64,000 bases of DNA from Papilionanthe hookeriana x Papilionanthe teres (taxonomy: Eukaryota; Streptophyta; Magnoliopsida; Asparagales; Orchidaceae). Positions 1 through 11,115 of this stretch are shown in pieces. The stretch is taken from positions 69,290,783 through 69,354,782 of the forward strand of contig CM040427.1 of the NCBI GenBank assembly GCA_022702705.1. The letters run 5' to 3'. Every line of letters starts with the position of its first letter. The first letter of the stretch is position 1. The position numbers and the translations under genes were made by a program. The notes beneath the pieces are model-generated. The model was not told the origin of the DNA. It did no database searches and saw only the letters and a list, made by a program, of their open reading frames with translations.

Positions 1-335
1 CATATTGAGGAAGTACTTAAGACGAATCTTAAACATCTTTTCAACATTTCTAGGATTATTCTAAGTCCAAGTGAATTTAATTATACAAATGAATTAATCG
101 TCCGGAGTTTAAGTTTTGTTATCTTCGCTCGATGAATCTGTGACATTTGAATATCTCATGAATGAAGTAACACTTCATTTAAGCACCTTTTAAGAGTTAT
201 GACATCACGAGCTTTCGAGGGCAAATGGATGTTCAAGTGGTTTATGATTTAATTTTAGTTAATGGATTTAAGTTCGGAATAGTGTTCAAGTTGTTTTAGA
301 TTTATTTTTGAATTCTTCATGTCTTAAGTAATGTT

Positions 336-740
336 ATATTTAATTCAATTTAATTTAATTTAACTTAATTTAATTTAATGTGGTTTAATTTAATTTAATT
401 TAATTTAAGTTAATTTAATATAATATGCTTTAGCTTAATTTAATTCAATTTGATTTAATTTAATTTGATTTAGTTTTAATTTAATTTAATTTAATTTAAT
501 TTAATTTAATTTAATTTAATTTAATTTAATATATTTTAATTTAATTTAATTTAATTTAATTTGATTTAATTTAATTTAATTTAATTTAATTTAATTTAAT
601 TTAATTTAATTTAATTTAATTTTAGTTTAAATTTAATTTAATTTAATTCAATTTAATGTGTTTTAATTTAATTTAATTTAATTTAATATTTCATTTTAAA
701 AGGGTTTGATTTAAATAATTTAACTTTAATTTAATTTAAT
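336..740. repeat. (TTTAA)n pentanucleotide array
   Basis: About 400 bp consist almost wholly of the 5-bp unit TTTAA, with scattered one-base variants. The uninterrupted runs are at about 479-530 and 538-620. The array decays at both ends into AT-rich sequence. Confidence 0.9.
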
Positions 741-2504
741 GATTAAGTCTTTTAGCATTTTAAATCTTAAACTTGGATTATTATTTTAATTAGGAATTAA
801 ATATTATTGGGATGATTAATTTAGGGATTCTTAAATTAAAGAGCAAACCTCTTCCTAATAACATCCCTATTTTAATAATTCCAATTTTATTATTCTTCCA
901 AATTTAGTTAATTATTTTAATTAAAGTTCATTTCAATTATTGTTGAATTGCTTAATAGGTTTCTACCCTTTAATTATTTAAATTTCAATCATCCAAATCA
1001 GATTAAGATCAAATATCTTACTCTTTCATTTTATTAAGCCTAAAGTTTTAATTAAGGGTTAAAATTTTAATTATCATTTTGCCCTTCAAGCTTAATAATT
1101 TCATAACTCATTAAATTGAGCTCAAATGAATTTGAAATTTTTATGTGACTTCACTCATATGTCAATAAAGACATTAGAGGAGAAAATGTGATTTTTCTGT
1201 ATTTAATTTATTTATGTAATTATTTTTGGTGGAAAATAAGGATTTCCAAGGAAAATTTAATAATATGACCAAGAAAAAGTTCTGTCCTTAAGAAAATTAT
1301 GGGACATTCCTAATGACCAGAGGACCACTTGGACCAAGTTTGGTGATTTTTTGAATTATATTATTTTTATTATAATTATTTTGAGTTTTGGAGTATTAAT
1401 TAATTTAAAAATAAAATAAAGTTTGAAAAATGAATTTTATATTTTTTAAAAATCTCTCTGATATCAAGGAAATCATAGAATCAAATTTTACAATTTTCTG
1501 ATTTTTCCTCAATTTATTAGAATTATTTTAGTGGAAATGCTAGAAAATGTATTTTTTAATTTTAAAAATTACCCCAAGGCTTTAAAATTTAATATCTCAA
1601 CCTAGAGACATAAGAAAAATATGGGGTTTGTTCCTAAGTGGTTAGAATTCAAAATGTGACATTTTGGTGAATTTTATTATTTTTGTAATTTTTATTATTT
1701 TTTAATTATTAAAATATTAAAATAATGGTAAAAAATCAACTTTTTTAGAAAATTGCAATTTTAATTTTTTTGAATTTCCCTGATATCAGAGAGGCTTCAA
1801 AACCAATTTGGTGAATTTTTGAAAAGTATTTTGAAAGTTATGAATTTTTAAAGTTTAATTTTGGCTAAGTGGCTTAATCAACCCTTTTGATGGGGCTAAC
1901 CAAGTCCAATTGACTTGAAATTTTTATGGTGGATTCCTCTGATCCTAAAGGTCAGTGGAGAATTGATTTCAAGTCAATTTGATCTATGGTTAACTCTAAT
2001 TAATTAAAGTTCAATTTTGGGTATTTAGGCCAATTAGGGTTAATCTGAGTGAATTAACTCAAGTCCTATTTTTCTTAGGGTTCTCTGGTCATAAGGAACA
2101 TCACCAAATTTTCCTAGAATTTATTTCACAACATGCTAATTTTTGGAATTAAAATACTCAAAACAGCAACATGCATTTGAAAAATCAATAACTTTTCACA
2201 GAGATGGCCTCTGACCTTGGAAAATTCAGGAAATGTTCCCAAGTTCAGAGGCTTCAAAAACCCTATGGTCTCATGCCATGGTGAATTGTATGAATGCATG
2301 GAGAATTAAAACAATGCAGGGAGTAAATAATTAATTAAAAATAAAGTACTAGACAAAATTAATTACTTTCTTTTCCACATTATTCTCCTCTGTTCACTGA
2401 GCAAGAGGGTATTTTTATTTTATTTTTGTGATTTTTCTACACAAAGATATGCAATTTTGAAGTTCTGGGTATTTAATAAATAAGAAAAATCCCTATTTTC
2501 CTAC

Positions 2505-3640
2505 TTATCCACGCGGCGCCGCGTCAACCTCGGCAGCTCCGAATCGACACGCGTCGCTCCCTAATTCGGAGCCGCCATCTGACTCGGCTGTCCGGGGCCC
2601 CGCGGTTCACGTAACATCTGCCGGTCCGACGCAATCCAAGCCGTCCATCCGATACACGCGCGATCTGACGGTTCCTGGTCATCGTCTACGACTGGTGCGA
2701 TCCCGTGACCGTCCACACTCTAACCCTAAGAACTCACTCAATTCTCAACGGATTTTCGTGTTCTTATGCTCTATGGATTCGTCTTGAAGAGACAAACACA
2801 TCCATACGGTGAACATGCTATGAAATCAAGCCAATCAAAATGGAGAGTCGATCGAAGCTCGGGCGAAGAGGGAGTTCATACCTTTGCTCGGAGAAGTGAA
2901 GCTTCGATCCGAGGGTTGTGTCACGTTCGATCGGGTCCAAGAAAGCTCCGGATGAAGTCCTCGGCTTGGTGAATTGTCCAGGTATGATTTCCACCGCAGC
3001 CGATCACAACCTTTGAGTCCGGAACAACCGGGTGGCCCGGAGAGGGGGCTTTCACCGGAAAACTTCTTCTCTTGGCTCGGTGAAGGTGTAGGTGAGTTTA
3101 ATTTGATTTTGGTGAAGGATTCGGGAATGTCCTGTTCGGCTCGAGAATCGAGCTCCAAAATCGAGCTCAATCAATGGGGATTAGAGCGGGGAGAACGGTG
3201 GGGATCAATTGCTCTAAGTCTGGAGGGGAGTGAGGAGTGATTTTGGCAGAGTTTTGGTATGGTCTGGTTCAACACCTTTTATGGCCGAGAGGGTGAGGGG
3301 TTTAAATAGGAGAGGCTGGAGGGCCTCCCAGGGGAGTCGAGGACCGGATCGACCGCTTAGGTGAGGAGAAGAACGGCCATGGTGGCCATCGGGCATGGGG
3401 CGGCTCAACGAAGGTAGAATTCCAAAGCTCGGCCTCTCCCAAGGTCTCGGGCATGGCATTTTCCGGCGGCTCGGGTGGCCGGCCGGCCGGGCATGGGTCA
3501 CCCTCAAGGTCGGGTGGGTCAGGGCTGGGACTTGGTGCAAGCAATTGGCAATTGCCATGTGTAAAGTGGCTGAATTAAAATGGAATGGGGAAGGGGTCAT
3601 TTTGGCTTCAATTTGGTCAACCCATTAGTTTGGGTTGGGT
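2505..3640. other. GC-rich island without recognisable gene
   Basis: The sequence switches abruptly from AT-rich to GC-rich at about 2505. It contains many CpG-bearing motifs (CGCGGCGCCGCG at about 2512) and a TCTGACGGT motif near 2663. Several short ORFs overlap here on both strands, which is what GC-rich sequence produces by chance. None shows a domain or conserved motif. The block may be the transcription-start region of a long LTR. Confidence 0.4.
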
Positions 3641-5100
3641 GCACCTCCCCATGGCCTGATTTTGGGCTGAGAGGATTAGTTGGGTCAGCCAAGAGAGAAT
3701 GGTGTGGTCTCCATCCATGATGAGGTGGCTAAACATGGTTTAGTGTGTGTCATGAATAAGGTTAAAAAGGCCTAATGAAAGATTAGGAAAGGAGCCCCTC
3801 CTTTTAACATTAATGGCATGGTCACATGCCAAACTTTCATGGCTTCATATGGCTTGTGAATGGCTCATGCATGGCTCCATGTGGCTTAGGGAAAAGTTGG
3901 TTCAATTTCATTGAAATGGATTTTGTGACTTTTGGCATTTTGGTGAGAGTTGTCATGAGGTTTAATTTTGGAATAATCCAATGATGAATTTATGATTTAG
4001 GGATGATTTCAATCAAAGGGATGATAAGGAGAAATTTCATGTGGGCTTTAGGATAGGCTTGGGCTTTTGAAATTATCTTAAGAATGAGCTTTTAGGAAGG
4101 CTTAAGGGGGGGGCCTTCATGTTTGAAAATGGGCTTTTGGATAAAAAAAAATTTGTAAAGGACCATGTCAAATAAATGTTGGGATTGGTTTAAGGATGTA
4201 CCATGAATGATTTGAAACAAACTTGAGGTGATTTGGGTTTGAATTGGGTTGGATATGGGCTTTTTGGTAAAGAGGCTAAGATGGGCCAAAATGGGCTACC
4301 ATGGGCCAAAGTTGGGCTAAAGTTGAAATTGATGTAAAATTAATGTTGAGAAGGGTTTTTGGGGCTGTTTCAAAGAGGTTTTGGCTTTGGTTGGGTTTTG
4401 ATTTTGAGGTTTGGGTCTATTTGGGCTAGGTTTAGGTCAAAATTGGGCCTTTTAGCTTTGGGTTGAATTTGAGTGGGGTTCGGGTCTAAACTTTGGGCAA
4501 ATCATGTTAGTGTTTTGTTTATGGGAATGTTAAGGAAGGTTTAGAAAAGATTTGGGGTTAATTGGAGTTGAATTGGGTGAGTTTGGGCTAAGTTTGGGTC
4601 ATGGGTTCAAATTGGGCTTTAAGGCCCAAAGTGAAATCGGATTCAAATGTCAATCAAATTGGACTTGGATTTGGTCTAGATTGGTGTTGGGGATGTTGAA
4701 TTGAAGTTTAGAATTGAATTGGACCAGAATTTGGGTCAATTGGGTAGGTTTGGTTTGACATTGGGTTCACTTTGGGTTAAAATGGGTCAAATTGGGGATT
4801 TTGATAAAAGTGGGGTAAATTGACAAAATTGGCCCATGGTGTAGTTGAACAAAATGAAATTGGGAATATTTGGGATTTTCTGGAATTTTCTGGGAATTTT
4901 CTGAATTTTTGGATTTTTTGGCTAAGAGGGGTATTTTGGGTATTTGGAGGGTATTGGGATGTATTTTTGGAATTTTTGGTATTTTTGGGTATGGATGATT
5001 AATTCGATTGGTGAGGAAATGTTTAGGAATGGTTTTGGGGAATTTTGGGTGATTTGGAGAATTTTGAAAAATTTGGGTAATTTCAAGGGTTTTTGGTAGG
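3641..5100. other. G/T-skewed non-coding stretch
   Basis: The plus strand is strikingly rich in G and T and poor in C. TTGGG, GGGCT and TTTGGG words recur throughout. No ORF of interest is present. The skew continues the LTR-like region on its left. Confidence 0.6.
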
Positions 5101-5521
5101 CTAGGCGGGTGTAGGGTCCCGGGGGTAAAAAATTGAAAAGTTGGAAAATTGAAGCTTGGGTGAATGTAAGTGGAATGAAATCATTTTGGTTGAGTCATGA
5201 AGCCATATCAAGCCCACATGAGCCATGAAGGGACTCATTTGAGGCATCCACTACGTTGCTCCTAACCCTCTTAGCCGAGGGCTTAGGGGTTAAGGACCAT
5301 CCATGTGAACCACCTTCATGAGTCGGGAGGTCAAGTTGGGTATGGGTGTAGTTTTAAGAGGTGTGTGAAAGTGTAGTGTATAGGTGTAGTGTGTGTGTAA
5401 GTCAGCCTCTTCACTGTACCAGTGCCACCTGCAGGCGTCCCAAGGCCAAAGAGTCCCATGGGAACTCATCCTTTAAACTTCCACATTTAATTTCAACCCT
5501 CTAGGTGATTAGGGGTCTACA

Positions 5522-6904
5522 ATCAAGTTTGTGGAGTTGGCGGGGAGTTAGGAAGTGGTTTGAATTTCTAAGTGGTGGGTCCCAATTTTAATCCTCTAGG
5601 ATAGTCAAAGGAAAAGCCTAAGGCTAGATCCTAAGTACTAAAGAGAAGAAGAGAAGACCTCACCAAAAATGAGGTCAACAATAGGTTTGTCTAAAATTTA
5701 GGTTGTTACCTTTTGTGTGCTTGTTATCTCAATTTTCGACCCAAACCAAACATTGTAACATAGTTTTAACTTATACCCAAATGAATTTGTATAAATACAT
5801 TGAATTCACACCTTATTGCATCATGCATATAAAATAACAAAATTGATAGTTAAATAAAACAGAGTATTAACCTCTTTATGATTTAGGAATAGCCACAGAA
5901 AGATCATCATAGACATGTTCATTGCATATAGCCTCAAATGAATTTTAATAAATATATTTTGCATATGTGAACATGTCCATGATGACATATATTTCTCATA
6001 ATTTATATATTGATTTCATTTATAAATTATCTTCGTGAACAACTCACATTCAACTCAATAAATTAGTAAGACAGATTCAAATGTAAGAGATTGACTCATT
6101 TATTTAATAAATCGAGCATAGCAGTATCTAATTTGCTCGCATTGTGATTTTAGCTCGAAGTTCGTTAATTGCTCGAAAATTGATTTGAATTTTGCTCTGA
6201 TCAAAATAAAGGAGCTGACCTATAAGCTAAAATTTTGGATCAAATTCTTTTCGAGCTGAAAAATCAGATTGTAAACAGCTATGTGATGTTTGGGCTATGA
6301 GTTTCTAGAGAATTTAGCTTGATATGGTTAATCACTCGGAAATTGATTCGAATTTTGGCTCAGATCGAGATCAAATAGAAATAAATGATTCGAGCTACGA
6401 GCTAAAATTTTAAACTCAAATTGAATGATAGCCTTAACATAGATTCTTTTAAAAAATAATTATAAGTGAATATAGCTACGACTTGAAAGCATTTACTACG
6501 ATATTCTGAAACAATTCCATGAAAATCCACTGATTGCTCTAAACACCCATCGATCTTACTAGTCATAACAAAAGAGTTTAATACCGACGTAATAATAATA
6601 AAATATCAATTATATTTCATGCATCACAATCACAACACAAGAATATAACTACAATATATCCACAAATATTTGTAACCAATTATGACATTGTAATAATGGG
6701 ATTTCACATGGTAATGCTATAAAGAAATAATAATTATTGAAGTATGACATGCCAGTAATTAATTATGAGTCTATGCAACAATAAAATAATACTAATTATA
6801 CGAGAAAGTCATCACGAACAAAAATGAAATCGACTGTAATTATATTAACAAAATTTAAATGGTAAGACTAGCAAACCTACAACTAGCTAGGAACTTAATA
6901 CAAG
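5522..6904. other. AT-rich spacer, no gene seen
   Basis: This is AT-rich DNA with stops in all frames. It includes loosely repeated 'gctcga/gagct' wording around 6120-6420. I recognise no domain, RNA gene or element end. Confidence 0.6.
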
Positions 6905-7470
6905 TAGGGCTGTCAAAAAAGCTCATTGTTCACGAATAATTCGTGTTCGGTTCGTCAAAAAGTTCATGTTCGATTCGTTCGATAAGTAAATGAGACGAAC
7001 ACGAATAAATTTTTTTTTTTTTTTCATTCAGTTAGTTAAACGAACCAAACATGAACAGTGATGCGTTCGTTCGTGTTCGAATCGTTATTGTACGAAATAT
7101 AAAATAATTTAAATTAATTATATATAAAAAATTTATAACATTTTAAAAAATTAAATTTTATAAATTATAATATATAATAACTTAATAATAATAATATATT
7201 AATATACTATATTAGTAATATATTAATATAGATATTATATATTTATATAATATAAGTTATATAATTAATATAATATATTATATTAGGGCTGTCAAACTGG
7301 CTTGTCGTTCGCGAACAGCTCGTGTTCGACTCGTTCGTTAAGAAACGAACATGAACAGTGACTTCACGAACAATTTCGAACACAAGCTTATTTCAAACAA
7401 ACTAAATTTCAAACGAACCAAACACGAACACAAGCTTTGTTCGTTCGTGTTCGGTTCATTTACACCCCTA
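6905..7470. mobile_element. hAT-like MITE, copy 1
   Basis: The element starts TAGGGCTGTC and ends TTTACACCCCTA, so its ends form an imperfect inverted repeat of the TAGGG-TG type usual for plant hAT elements. The 8 bp on each side are AATACAAG and AATACATG, a 7/8 target duplication. Both ends carry clustered TTCGTGTTCG motifs around an AT-rich core, and a second TAGGGCTGTC motif lies inside at about 7285. There is no coding capacity. Confidence 0.78.
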
Positions 7471-7688
7471 AATACATGTAACAATGTTAACGTCTCTAAC
7501 TAGGAATAATATGTTTATCGAGTAATAAAGAGCAAATACTTGCCTCGAGGCAACAAAAGAAACACTTCTTAATATTCCAGTGATTCAACTAGTGTTGAAC
7601 AACAATTCTACAAAAATTAGGATCCAAAATATAAATAATTATGCGATTAAACATTAATTATATACTTTTTGTAATGGAAATAAAAAAA

Positions 7689-7689
<1 letters not shown>

Positions 7690-7732
<43 letters not shown>
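7690..7732. repeat. (ATT)n microsatellite
   Basis: About 14 perfect ATT units follow an A-run. It is a simple sequence repeat. The short ORF across it is mostly polyisoleucine and is not a gene. Confidence 0.95.
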
Positions 7733-7734
<2 letters not shown>

Positions 7735-8740
7735 TTTTGAAAAAAAGTATTATCCTAATTAATGTAATATCTACATTAGAATCACATGACAATTATATAA
7801 TTAAAATAAGATTACTCTCTATATTTATTTAATTATTTATTTTTTAAAAACTATTTGCATTAAAAGAATAAAAGAGGAAGGGGAAGCTTACAAAGCTTGA
7901 TCGATAGAGAATGGAGGGAAAGAGGTGGCGGGTGCAAGAGACGGTTAAGAAGAGGGGTTTAGTCGGGCTCTATACACTATGATCCCGTTGTTGCCTTGAC
8001 CACTAGCTCTGATCATGACTACATCGTGAGGGTTCGTAGAAGGAGGAGAAAGGTAGAGTTTTAGTGGCTACAGAAGGGGAGAGTGGGGTTAGGTGAGGTG
8101 ACTCCCTACTCTTCAATGTTAATTTATAAGGAGCGGAATCGGTAGGGTCAATCAAATCAGGAATGTGGCATGGAAAACAGGAATGAGAAAAGGAAATGAT
8201 TGTAAATAAGAAAGTTGATTGTCGGCAGATTGCGAGATTTATGTAATCACAGGGTTCGTGTGACCAAAAGGGGAAGTTGTGTGATTCGGGAAAGCGCATA
8301 TGAGGAGATCGTGCGATAGTTGGAGAAAAGAGAAAAAAATTTAGGTTCTTACATACTACTCTCCTTAAAAGAAATTGGACCCCAAATTCATATCTTAATT
8401 TTGCATTAGTTGTGGGTATTTTGAGATCATCTCTACTTCTATCTTCGATGTTGCTTCTTACTCTAACTAGTTTTCCCAAAACATTATAAGAAAAGGAGTT
8501 GATCGACAACGAAGCTGTCGAACTTCAAGCTCCAAGATTTGATCTGATACTTCTCCACAATTCTAGTCTTCTTAAATCACCCACAGCTCGTATAGAATGA
8601 TATACGAGTCATTATATTAAGAGGTCATCATATACGGGTCGAGAAGGATTAGCAAGGGGGCAGCCAGGGGAGCGGTGTTCCCTTCAGAGACAGATACAAC
8701 TTCTATAGTAGCTCCAAGATCTTTTGATGCACAAGCAAGT
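7733..8740 (-). mobile_element. Possible Gypsy 3' end and LTR remnant
   Basis: Read on the minus strand, a purine tract AAGGAGAGTAGTA (8354-8366) is followed directly by TGTAAGAACC (8344-8353). That layout and wording match the 3' end of many plant chromovirus Gypsy elements, where the pol stop region leads through a purine tract into an LTR beginning TGTAA. A 168-codon minus ORF (8003-8509) crosses the junction and has no recognisable domain, so I do not call it a gene. No partner LTR is visible and the left end is undefined. Confidence 0.28.
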
Positions 8741-9547
8741 ACAAACAACACTTCTTTTCGTTAGAGTCATTCTAAACTATTCAAATTTACACAAAATCAA
8801 AATCAACAAAACGACTAATTAATAATAATAAATTATCCCCTATCCATTCCTAAGAATATAAAGGGATATGAAATGCAATGGCATGCTTCAACTTAGCCTA
8901 ATCGGATATCTAATCACCGATCACCATAAGTGAGCTACGATATGTAACTCCCTAATTGAGTCAACTGGTCGAACCGAACTTGTTAAATTATCTAACAAGC
9001 TCGACGAGTTATCCTCCTTCACATCTTTTAAGCCATGCTAAACACGGTCAATGAATTTTTTTATCAAACAATAAGAAATGATTTCAATGAAATAGGATAA
9101 ACATATTTACTTCCAAAATATATATTTTCTAGACATATTACTCATAGCAAACTTTTATAAACATTTATAAAGATATATAATAAAGTTTGAGATAAATTCT
9201 GAAATTGAGCCAAGTATTACTAGCACCTGTTTTCTCTTAGTTGTATACTTTAACTTATAGTTGACCCACCACAGTTATTAGGTGGCCATTGAGAATACCA
9301 TTTCTAAGGCAAAAGATTAATCTAAATTATTACTGCCTCAGCATACTACTAGTTATGTGTCCTCTGCTCAAATGCATCATATTGAAAGTTACTTAATGCT
9401 TTGTTTGAATATTGATGTGGCTTTAATTAGAACATGAAAACACATCATATGTAATATTGCCTTAAAGTTGACTATATTTTAAAACTTTGCAAAGAGATCA
9501 AAAAGAAAAAAGAACATCTGATTTACATTTGGTTTGTCTAAAACTAG
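8741..9547. other. Spacer, no gene seen
   Basis: AT-rich sequence with stops in all frames. No repeat boundary, RNA gene or coding motif was recognised. Confidence 0.6.
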
Positions 9548-9825
9548 AGAAATATTTACGTACGGAGTACGCACACAGTTCTGCGTGCGTATAAAGGTTA
9601 TTCAGAAGGTATTGGGCGGGTTATGTAGGTGTTATTGGGTTAATACTCCCAATAACCTCACAAAACCCTGAATAACACCAAATGATATGAAAGCAGATCC
9701 GCAGAAGTTATTGGTAGGTATTGGGGGGTTATTGGAGTTAATACCCCAATAACCTATCAATAACCTCCCAATAACGGGTTATACGCATGAAGAACTGTGT
9801 GCATACTCCGTAGGTAAATATTTCT
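9548..9825. mobile_element. Fold-back MITE with about 45-bp inverted ends
   Basis: The left end begins AGAAATATTTACGTACGG and the right end is its imperfect reverse complement, ending GTAAATATTTCT. The match continues inward for about 45 bp, through CACACAGTTCT and AGAACTGTGTG. The 190-bp interior is itself built of repeated TTATTGG / CCAATAA words in both orientations, so it can also fold. No clear target duplication was found. There is no coding capacity. Confidence 0.7.
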
Positions 9826-10888
9826 CCTAAAATTAACCCATATCAATAGCTCGACTTGAGTCCAACTCAAAAAGTTAGGTTCATGTTAAACTGATTAAAT
9901 TTTGGGTCAAATTTGGGTCATATATTCCAATACCGCTTTTTTTTTTTTTTTTTTGTGAAATTTGGGTTGAGTCGCAAACTTGAAATTGACTTAAAACTGG
10001 CATGTCAACTTGAAATTGACTCTAATTGACACTTCAACACAAAATTAACTCAAATTTGACTCAAACTAAACTGCAATAGCTTTTATGTATATATTGAATT
10101 GGTTACAAGAGCAAATTTGGTTCAAGTTCAGGACGAGTTATGTTTAGGTTAGAATTTCTAGTTTGTTCAAGTTTTGGGTCAAGTAGTTTTTTGCCGGGTC
10201 AATTTAAGGTCATACCCACGAATCCAATTTAACACCCCTATTTTACATGCACAACACACAAATTTTATGTATGTACATAGTTAACACCTAATTTCTTGTT
10301 AACAAATTAGAAGTACTACTTATATTCTCTTTTTGATTCAATAGTTTAATGATCGGTAGCTGATTCTCCCCAATCATTAGCATATCTAACGGGAAAAATT
10401 TCTAACATAATGGCCAATAATATCTACTTCCACTACATTAAGAACAACAAAGTCGTTACTATCAAATCTCTTGATAAAATCCCAATAACCATAGGAGCTC
10501 CATTATATCCTTATGTTCTTTAAATAGTTCTCTTAAACCTGATGCCATTTATTTTAAAAAAGGAATTCAAGTAACTTTATAAGTAAACCACCTTTACAAA
10601 ACATCTGTAACCAAACTTAAAAACATAATAGTAATAAAATAATTATAAAAAAAAACTATAATCATTTTATAGATTAGTTACAAGATTTCTGCATATACAG
10701 TTACACTAAACTAACTACTCAAGAATCAGTGATACAGATCATGCTACTAACACCTTTTCTTATACAGCCGAAGATGGAAAGCTCTGCACACAAAAAGCTG
10801 GAGCACTGAGAATGGAAGGTTGAAGATGTACATAATCACTTCCAAAGGAAATCATCACAGTAACCTAATTCTTCTTTATTTTTATAAA
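9826..10888. other. Spacer, no gene seen
   Basis: AT-rich spacer with a T-run at about 9935-9953. Nothing coding was recognised between the fold-back element and the 3' flank of the carrier gene. Confidence 0.6.
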
Positions 10889-11062
10889 GGGACATTTACA
10901 TGGATACCATCCAATTTCTATGTATTTACATTTCAAACACCCAAATTTAACTTCTTACATTTATACCACCCAAATCTTCCGTATCAGATGGTACATAAGT
11001 AAAAATTGAAGTTTAGGTGTTAAATTTATAACTCCTTAAGAATTGAGTGGTATGTATGTATA
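10889..11062. mobile_element. Fold-back MITE (GGGCATTTACATG family), 3' flank of carrier gene
   Basis: The left end GGGACATTTACATGGATACC and the right end AATTGAGTGGTATGTATGTA are imperfect inverted repeats. The same end sequence occurs at 11527, 22070, 24181 and 58642. It lies about 50 bp downstream of the carrier stop codon on that gene's strand, so it may be in the 3' UTR. Confidence 0.6.
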
Positions 11063-11115
11063 AAAAAAATATTTTTAAAAAATTTTTAAAAAAATTCAGA
11101 AATTTATCCAAAATG

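Larger units (their letters stand above)
1..5521. mobile_element. Long LTR-like non-coding sequence, possibly Ty3-gypsy
   Basis: No gene is recognisable over 5.5 kb. The stretch has an AT-rich start with a pentanucleotide array, a sharp GC-rich block at about 2505-3560, then a G/T-rich tail. This zoning resembles the very long LTRs of some plant Ty3-gypsy elements. The block ends GGGGTCTACA at 5521. Just downstream, GTTGGCGGGGA at about 5536-5546 resembles part of a tRNA-Lys type primer site, but only loosely. No second copy, no target duplication and no gag or pol lies in the window, so the identity is inferred from composition and end motifs. The ORFs in the GC-rich block overlap in several frames and match no family I know. 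Alternative: ordinary intergenic DNA. Confidence 0.3.

Noticed and set aside
2766..3628. Overlapping ORFs on both strands in the GC-rich island
   Set aside because: Up to four ORFs overlap in different frames, as GC-rich DNA gives by chance. No recognisable protein family and no splice-compatible partners.
7641..7832. 63-codon ORF with polyisoleucine
   Set aside because: It is a translated ATT microsatellite.
8003..8509. 168-codon minus-strand ORF
   Set aside because: No domain or conserved motif. It crosses a probable Gypsy purine tract/LTR boundary, and its composition looks like chance.
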